Shown here piece after piece: positions 56,301 to 64,000 of a stretch of DNA of 64,000 bases (position 1 is its first letter; every line of letters starts with the position of its first letter). The stretch spans positions 13,726,318-13,790,317 of the forward strand of contig NC_091147.1 in assembly GCF_041381155.1 (NCBI RefSeq), given 5' to 3'. The stretch is from Argopecten irradians. Lineage: Eukaryota; Mollusca; Bivalvia; Pectinida; Pectinidae. Position numbers and translations under genes: made by a program. The notes under the pieces were generated by a model. It was not told where the DNA came from and ran no database searches. It was given only the letters and a program-made list of their open reading frames with translations.

Positions 56301-57029
56301 TATCTATGTATCTACTAATTCTCTGATCACCTGTTAAAATTCACACACAGCATGCGTGTGCTAACACTGACGTGTTACCTGAGGTACTCTTTGTTGAATT
56401 CCATCGTACGCTTTCACATAATACTCTCAGTTTGACTTCATGTTTAACCGTTAACTTTGGAAAACGATTTTAATTGTTTAGCTATCACTGCATTATATTT
56501 TACTAACACTGTGCTACTTCGTGAATAATAAACAAAATTCGAATGCTGCTCTGGTAGTCTATTAAACATAACATTATCTTACTCTAGTAGAAGTTATCAC
56601 CTAATTAATATGTATCTATCAAAGCTAACGAGAGACTTGACTTTTCTCATCTTGAAGTGATTTTTTACTTTAGCAATATGCTACTCGATGTTTAATAAAA
56701 CTGTGCATTTAAGCTTATTACTGTTATTACTATTTCCTTTAAATAATCTCGTATGTTTTACAGAAAGAAGAATGAATTATATTATCATGTACTTCAAACA
56801 TTTTTCGAGACAATCAGCCATTTAAAAACAATAACATATACAATATATTTTATCATATTGTATTTGTTTTGTTACCTTATTTCTTTTACCAATGTTTCAA
56901 TTTTAATGATTTTTGATAAACGCTTACATGAATTAAAGGTTACCAAACTAAGCATTTTTATATGAAAAAGAATTATACTCCAATTTCCCGCCGCCTTAAC
57001 TGAACACTACGTCATGTCATTATGGAACT

Positions 57030-57391
57030 TAAAGATGCTCCACCGCTGACAAATGGTATTTTTTCACTATCAAAAACAGGAACAGACGATTTAGTATTTT
57101 TCTTCAGTTACAAAAGTTACTTACTTTACACCATTACCACCATTGAAAAGTTTGAGCTTCTTATTTTACTTCAAGTTAAAAATATGAAAAATAATTAATT
57201 GCATCCCGAAAAAAATCCGTGGCACTATATCCTATATGGAATAAAGTAATGATTGCGCATGCACCAAAGGCGAACTAAATTATTTTATGTCATTTTTTGT
57301 GCTAATTAGGCATATATATACACGATTAAATGCCAATTATTGTTCAAATGATGAATATCATTTACGCTCTGTCGGCGGTGGAGTATCTTTA
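57030..57391. repeat. MITE-like element 'taaagatgctcca' family, complete
   Basis: The left end 'taaagatgctccaccgctga' and the right end, inverted, 'taaagatactccaccgccga'. It is in the opposite orientation to 40152-40530 and about 1.2 kb upstream of the gfi1 start. Confidence 0.85.
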
Positions 57392-59909
57392 AATAAAATG
57401 TCCGTTTTGTTTTTACTTTGTTTCGAAAAATCGGGACAAGGTCTTCAAAGTTGTAATGCACTTTGGACCACTACTTCCAATTGAGCTACACCTGAAAACT
57501 TAGATAAGAAAGCTTTGACTAACTCATAAACAAGTAAAAAATACACAACTGTTATTTTTGTTGTCATTTTTGACTTCTTTATTTGCTCGGAAATATCCAG
57601 AGGTTTCGATATGATGTAAAATGGACAGACATAATAGAAGAATATCTCTTTAAATCGGCAGGAATGCGACAGACTATAACTAACGATGACACGATAAGCA
57701 AATTGAATGCATTTAACAAAAAAAAAAATAATAGAAAAGATACAACATGATATTGTTTGAAAATAATCAGAAAAGTAATTATGTCATATCAAACTAAGTA
57801 AATAGCATCAATGACAGAATGTTGCAATTTACGCTTTTGCATTTTCTTGCTAAAACGATAATTTTTTTTGTATATACCTTGTTTGAGTTTGATAATGAAA
57901 ATAATACTTTTGATAAAATGTGATGTTATCAATTAGTTAATCCTTAAATCATATTAAGTTGAGGATGTTAATGTTCTTTATTATATTATCAATAAGTTCA
58001 ATCCCTATTTTACCTTTATATATCTGTATGGTGGTCGATGATTACATTTCCGGAAATCTCTGCTTTATTTTCTTCATTGTATTTGTTCATGAGCCAACGT
58101 ACAGATCTGTATACAGGTATTGGTCATATTTTGTTATTATAGACATGATGCATGTTTGTCATTACTTGATAGACTTTGATATATGATAATCACTATTTAG
58201 TTATTGTAGGATTACCTTTTAAGATTTAATTATTTCATCAAAGTCAGCCAACGTACAATTGACTGAAATATCGCATTCTTAGACTATGATAGTATTGAAA
58301 ACTAATGAATATAAAAGGAAACATACAATTAGAATTACACCACTTTATACTATAAATATACACAATGAAGCACTATCAAACCAGACTACTTATTATAAAT
58401 ATGATCGCACTAATTCAATTTTATGTTTTCGTTATTACCATATACATGTACATGTATAACAATAACAACGAATTCATCCTTGCATGTTCAAAATTGTGTT
58501 AGCCCTGATATTTAATTGCGCTACAATAAGAACGTTTACACTGGAATATTTGTCATGATAGATATGATGTACTTAGTCACATTTCAATGTAAAGATTTAA
58601 CTATATATAACTTCTGCTTTGATTAGGAATCATGTATCTTTGTAGATATATGTGACAAATTATTACAACATGAAATCATTGTCAATAAAATCTATTTCAC
58701 CAGACAATCATATCTAAACATGGTCATATTCGATCGTGAATCACTTTCGTCAAAAGCAATTAATCACTAACAAAGCATAAACAAATCATTCTTCAATCTG
58801 ACAAAACGTTTCATTCATCAGTTCTACACAGAACATCTAGTCAAATATTTGAATTTAAAATTGAATCAGTTGAATATAGTAAAAACGATATTTGACAAAC
58901 CTTACTGAGATACGTAACAAGCCAACATTTATCATGGAAGCATTGATTGAACAATTTATACAGTATCAACAAATTGTCAGTTATGTTCTATTTTCACCAA
59001 ATGAGGATTGTAATAAATGTTTGAAAAATAAACAAATGTTTATAACGAGCCAAGCTTTGCAAGGCAGATGAATTTCTTTAAATAACATTTTTATTGCAAT
59101 CTTTTTCCTATTATCTCACGTTTTTTTTATTACCTAACATATCAAGGCCAATCATCTATCAAATCACGTAAGGAATGTTTCCATATTAATCACCTACGGG
59201 TATTACTATAACCTAATCTTTCCGATCATTAGTAATATTCATATCATTTTTGTACACACTGGTTAGTGGTTATAATAACTGTTCTATCTAACAATATTTG
59301 ACGGATGACAACATTATGAACCCTATGGAAAACTTTATGAAAATGTAGAACTAATTGCCCATTGTCCGACTGAAGGTCGTTTATATTCACATATATTGAT
59401 ATCTCGTCAGATCGTTACAATAACATAACTTTTCTCTTCTTTTTTTGTGTAGACATAGATCACCCATGTTGTAATCACTCGACGCAGGGTAAGGTGTCCG
59501 TCCACAGACAGATGGCGCTGGAGTCGAACACATCAATATTAGAACTTCCCTGTGACAATGGCTAGAGGATAGATTGTTTAAAGTTGATTTATATGGAAGC
59601 CATTAAAAACTACTTTGTAATATTTATTATTTTTATAACTCTTATATATTCAAAAATCGTCATCAATTACTGTACATATATACGTGTGTTCGAGCTCTCA
59701 AAGCTTTAGCATAAACCTAATCCTGATCATGGAAACAAGTAAAAATGTAATTATAGCAATAACGAGTTAACAAAATTCACATGTAGCTGTATTGTAAAAG
59801 AAAGGTGCACGTATTAATGGGTTTTGTTTAGGGGCCCCCTCCTCCCCCCCCCCAAAAAAAAAAAAAAAAATCAAAGAAACAAAATCGAACTGTAGGGGAC
59901 TAAATCAAT

Positions 59910-60360
59910 AGTTCGAGGAATACAGGGTATTCGACTCATCTAAGATTGGTCACGATCGATCATGATCATCAACACTCAACATATCTGGTCTCAAACTATG
60001 ACAAATAATGAATGTCGATGACATTTTAATTACCGTGATTTTCAGCATTATGGATTTTTATAAAAGAAGTTTTTGATAGCAATATCAAATTGAAAAAATA
60101 TTGTATTACATAAAAAATGAGCGTTTGAAAATTTTCTTAGCACCGAAGACTTGTTCGACCAATATATGGTTTAATTTGTATGTATTTGAACAAACGGGGA
60201 TATATTTCTGTCGAGGAATAAGAGGTATTCGACGCATAGCTGTTCGAGCAATTCAGGGTTTTGTTAAATGGAATGTATAAGGACACGATCGGGACCATGT
60301 GATCAGTTCGACGAAATGGAGTGTTCGAGAAATACGGGTTCGAGTTAGATGGGTTATACT
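59910..60360. repeat. Dispersed 'gttcgag-aatac-ggg' units
   Basis: 'gttcgaggaatacagggtat' (59911), 'gtcgaggaataagaggtatt' (60209), 'gttcgagcaattcagggttt' (60241) and 'gttcgagaaatacgggttcg' (60322) are variants of one short unit. This explains the 87-codon ORF on the minus strand here as repeat-derived. Confidence 0.55.
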
Positions 60361-62684
60361 GTATCATATAAATTGGATAAGCGGACTTCACTGGAGCCAC
60401 CTTCTAAAAGTATTTCTTATATCATCGGTAATTATCATGAAAAACAATCAAAGATATGATCAATTAAAAACACAAATATTAAAATTCTTTTTCTACGCAT
60501 GTCTTCTTTATTTAGTGTGTGATTTCATTAAAACATAAATAAATTCTACATCTGTAAACAAAACTATTATTGATGTTAACAGGTTTGTGTTTTCCAAGAC
60601 CTTGAAAAATATCACATTTTAGATGTAAAAAGCAGATAGTACTGTCGTTTTTGAACGATCAATATAAACAATGGGTTTTTAATTTGCGATTTATTTAATT
60701 TTGCTTCTGACGGAAAATGAAAATCAGGAAAACATTTAAAGGTCTATTTTTAACAGATTGTTTTCTTTAATATTTCATATTTCATTATTGTTTAGTTACC
60801 ATATAACCCGTTATTTTCGCGGGGACGATATTTTCACGATTTCGCGGCACATTACATTCACATTTATACAGTATGAATGAAATGGATGATAGCTGTTGAA
60901 AACAATGGTATGTCATAATTTGATTTAATATAATAAATATGAGAATCTCGTTTTTGAAGTATACATGGAAAAGATTTATTACAAAGTGTATGTGATCATA
61001 AATTATAACTTCCCCGTATCACTCCTTTCACCCTTTATTTACCTTTGAAGTGTATATGTTTATTATCCTCAGTGTGAAAGATTATATAAAAGATAACTGA
61101 GAAATTATAATTTGAAAACATGTTGGATTTGTATAAATGTTTGTGTGATTGTTTATGTTACTGAGAAATAAGAAATTGAAAAAATGTTAGATTTGTATGA
61201 ATATGTGTGTTATGTCTAAATATATCATGTATGTGTTTTAAAAATCTGTGAATAAAAAAAAAATGAAAAAAAAATGTACATCAATCCTAGATTAATTTTC
61301 AAATATAGATAAAATGACGTTCATGGTTCAAATGAAAGCTCTCCATGACCAATTAGGTTGCTGCAGTGGTACGAGAGCTTTGACTATTGTTTCCTGCAGT
61401 AGGAATCACTACAGGAGTGCGGGACCCAACATCTGGTTGTCTACCTGGGCCTAAATACATAACCAACAAAAGAATTGCTCCCTACTGAGAGCAAACTTCT
61501 CCAAATTGTTTGACACACAGCGTCACTGTCGCCAAACCGCTGCTTTTCAAAGTTTTTATGATATTTATTATTAACAGTATTAAATAAAACAAACGATTCA
61601 TTCATATTAAATCAATTCTAACGGGTGTTTAGTTTTGTTTTTATCGGTGTTAACTTTTGATATTTGAAAGTGAATACATTATTCGTATTTGACTCTGATC
61701 AACACATATTTGCTCGTGTAACTGCGGGATTTTTTGTCAATAATCAAAGGGACGTAAGCTTTACAATCGATGGCAGTCAAAGTTTACTTTAAATGTCTGA
61801 ACAATACAAGATTACATACGCTAAGATGGCAAATTCCAAGGCATTGTACGGGCGTCGTTGACTTTGTGTGCAGATCAATCTTGATAATTGTAGCCATTCG
61901 ATGTTTATATGGAGAAATAAAGTGATATTTCCTCAATAGCTGGTCCTTTTGTAGAAATTGTGTGTTGTTCGATAAAGGCCAATGTTAAACCAATTTTGTT
62001 TTATTTACCCGATTGATCAGTGTATCACACAATAAGGGACTCGTAACCCAGAAATGAAAATAAAGTCCCTAAAATCTTACTCCGATAGCAGGTCGGTGTC
62101 TGATATAAGGCTTTGTTTACATATAATAATATTACAGAAACAAAACATTAAAGAAAAATAACATAACTAGAATACTGTATAGCAATTTAAAATCGCGGGG
62201 TCATTATTTCGCGGTTTCCTATACGGAGTATAGTCGCAGTGGTTAAATTTCGCGGTTCACTAAATCTTATAAATCTTTTGAACTATTGTTCATAGGTAGT
62301 CCTGCTTCAATTAATTTCTCTGAGTATTTCGCAGGTGTTTATAATTAGCGGCGGATTCCTATCAAAACGAATATTAGATCTAAAATAAGTTACGCGTGAA
62401 CTGTTATAGCTATGCAGTATATAGATACAATTGTGTAATTCTACTTTATGGATTCAATGAAACACATATCAAGATTTAATAATAGGTTTAGGAAGAAATA
62501 TGAGAAAACCCCAAAACAACAAAACAATAAATAGTTAACAATAGTAAGTTAAAATCAATAATAAAGGGACATTGTGTAGGACAAGTTAATAAATAAAAAA
62601 AATAAAAAAATGATAATAGTATGGCAAATAATGCACCTTTAAATGATAAATAAATATATCACAATTCTTTTAATTATGCATTAA

Positions 62685-62735
62685 AAGATTAATAAATAGA
62701 TAAATAGATAAATAAATAAATAGATAAATAAAATA
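62685..62735 (+). repeat. AAAT/GATA microsatellite
   Basis: Alternating 'aaat' and 'agat' tetramers for about 50 bp. Confidence 0.85.
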
Positions 62736-62793
62736 ATTGTACTTGAACAGTTGAAAAAACTTTATATGCATGCATCGGGTGTAATATTATAAG

Positions 62794-63050
62794 ACTCTTT
62801 CATATTTGGATATGAAGGATAGGGATATTCTACCCGAGAGTCACAAAATGTTGTAAAACCCGAGGCTTGCCGAGGGTCACACAATGCAGTAAAACCCGAG
62901 GCTTGCCGAGGGTCACACAATGTAGTAAAACCCGAGGCTTGCTGAGGGTCACACAATGTAGTAAAACCCGAGGCTTGCCGAGGATTTGAAAGCAATTTTT
63001 GAACTCGTGGGTAATATATCCCTATCCTTCATATCCACGTATGAGAGAGT
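62794..63050. mobile_element. Fold-back element with a 36-bp tandem core
   Basis: The arms are inverted: left 'tttggatatgaaggataggg' and right 'ccctatccttcatatccacg', extended by 'actctttcata' / 'tatgagagagt'. The core has three full 36-bp units and one partial (62855-62890, 62891-62926, 62927-62962, 62963-62984), each starting 'aaaacccgaggcttgccgag'. On the minus strand the units read QASGFTTLCDPR, but there is no sign of selection as protein. Bivalve non-autonomous elements with tandem-repeat cores are known; this has that design, but I cannot assign it to a named family. Confidence 0.7.
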
Positions 63051-63433
63051 ATTTTTCAGCTATTTTGAAATGAAATCGAAAAAAATATGACTTCAAGTCA
63101 ATTATACATTCATGATAATTGCGCAATATTTTCAACGAAAATTCTGTTGTTTGTGTCTTTTATTGTCAATCCAGCATAGTTTCTAAAAAAAAGTTGAAAT
63201 TGTACCGAGACTATAGTATTTTTTGACGCTGTGACGTCATGAGGCTTTATTGCATGAGTAGCCATACAACACAGCTTCAGACCACACGAGTGTATTGCCG
63301 CAAACCAGCCAGTATTACATTTGTAGACCATTTTAAAGATAATATGAATATATATGATTCTACTTTGATCCTTTCACACGTAATACTCTTAGTCTCACAA
63401 CATCAGAAATTGTCAGACCCGTACATCATAGCA

Positions 63434-63520
63434 ACTCATTCACCCCTGAAAATTCATAATGAACTGTTCCATCCTTTGTAATATAATATTTTTAATGTGT
63501 ATCTAGGGGAAAATGAGTTA
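63434..63520. repeat. 85-bp palindromic repeat
   Basis: It starts 'actcattcacccctgaaaat' and ends 'tatctaggggaaaatgagtt'. It shares 'tcataatgaactgttccatc' with the copies at 156 and 24607. Confidence 0.8.
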
Positions 63521-64000
63521 AAACATAATTAAATATTAAGGCTATAGCATACTTTATAACATGGCATTTTCCGTTGTTTTCATGGTTGTTATAAAACAAC
63601 GAATATAAAAAGAACAACATTTATTATTTCATATATTGGTGTACAGTATAGATGCGTGTATTTCGTTATATTCTAGGGCTAGTTATATTCCACGAACTAA
63701 TTTATATTTGTATAGCTTAGGATTGTTAAAAATCGAAAAATGTACGAACATTTCTCCTCGCTAATAAGTATCAAAGAGAAGACCGCAAAATATTCTTCAT
63801 ACGCAATACAGTAGTCTCTGTTACATATAAACCATGGATATTTCAACTCACGAAAAAAATAATCACAACTATTTCATGTTATGCAGTATATAAAAAAGAC
63901 TGCTGTTTCACAACGACTATCGATGGTCGATTCTACAATAAAGCACAGTTTCCATAATTAACACATGAGACAAGAATGTTAAATCTTAAATTATTAACAA

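Larger units (their letters stand above)
56301..64000. other. Non-coding region upstream of gfi1
   Basis: No conserved ORF was recognised. Contains a complete 'taaagatgctcca' element (57030-57391), short repeated 'gttcgagnaatac' units (59910-60360), 'tttcgcgg' phrases (60825-60850, 62190-62265), an AAAT/GATA-rich microsatellite (62685-62735), the tandem-core fold-back element (62794-63050) and an 85-bp palindrome (63434-63520). It could hold distant gfi1 enhancers or a further untranslated exon, but nothing shows it directly. Confidence 0.5.

Noticed and set aside
60137-60400. 87-codon minus-strand ORF
   Set aside because: It lies over the 'gttcgag-aatac' repeat cluster; composition and repeats explain it.
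61330-61480. Second tRNA-like or SINE segment
   Set aside because: 'ggttgctgcagtggtacgag' looks vaguely like a tRNA 5' half, but no box B was found and the central SINE domain is absent.
62762-62995. 77-codon minus-strand ORF with QASGFTTLCDPR repeats
   Set aside because: It is produced by the 36-bp tandem core of a fold-back element (36 is divisible by three), with no start context or family match.

Overview
The window is animal nuclear DNA, most likely from a mollusc and probably a bivalve. It is AT-rich, its genes are broken into short exons with GT-AG introns of several hundred bases to several kilobases, the proteins match animal-only families, and the repeats (palindromic MITE-like elements, tRNA-derived SINEs, a fold-back element with a tandem core) are of kinds common in molluscan genomes. 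The species cannot be fixed from sequence alone.

Four conserved genes can be assembled exon by exon with matching splice phases. (1) yki/YAP1, plus strand, 11313-16715: the C-terminal part of the Hippo-pathway coactivator, from the middle of WW1 through WW2, a glutamine-rich/coiled-coil region, a LATS-type site and the terminal LTWL PDZ ligand. Its N-terminal exons (TEAD-binding region and first half of WW1) were not found and probably lie upstream of the window. (2) nme7, minus strand, 24264-29683: nine coding exons giving about 378 residues, with a DM10 domain and two nucleoside diphosphate kinase domains. (3) blzf1 (golgin-45), plus strand, 33054-36454: six coding exons giving about 406 residues, a Golgi coiled-coil protein. 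(4) gfi1, minus strand, 46847-55875: four coding exons giving about 353 residues, an N-terminal SNAG repressor motif and six C2H2 zinc fingers.

Layout: 1-11.3 kb is intron or intergenic DNA before the first recognisable yki exon; yki runs to 16.7 kb; yki and nme7 converge across 16.7-24.3 kb; nme7 and blzf1 are head to head around 29.7-33.0 kb; 36.5-46.8 kb is a repeat-rich gap with one doubtful 81-codon ORF; gfi1 occupies 46.8-55.9 kb with a compact promoter just above 55.9 kb; 56-64 kb shows no recognisable gene.

The most useful observations are the nme7-blzf1 head-to-head pair, which is also the arrangement in human; a good match to an RFX X-box about 80 bp upstream of the putative nme7 start; several small families of inverted-repeat elements that recur across the window; a fold-back element carrying a 36-bp tandem core; and a perfect 35-bp hairpin in a gfi1 intron. 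I found no CRISPR array, rRNA gene, intact tRNA gene or prokaryote-type system, and nothing that I can defend as a wholly new biological system.
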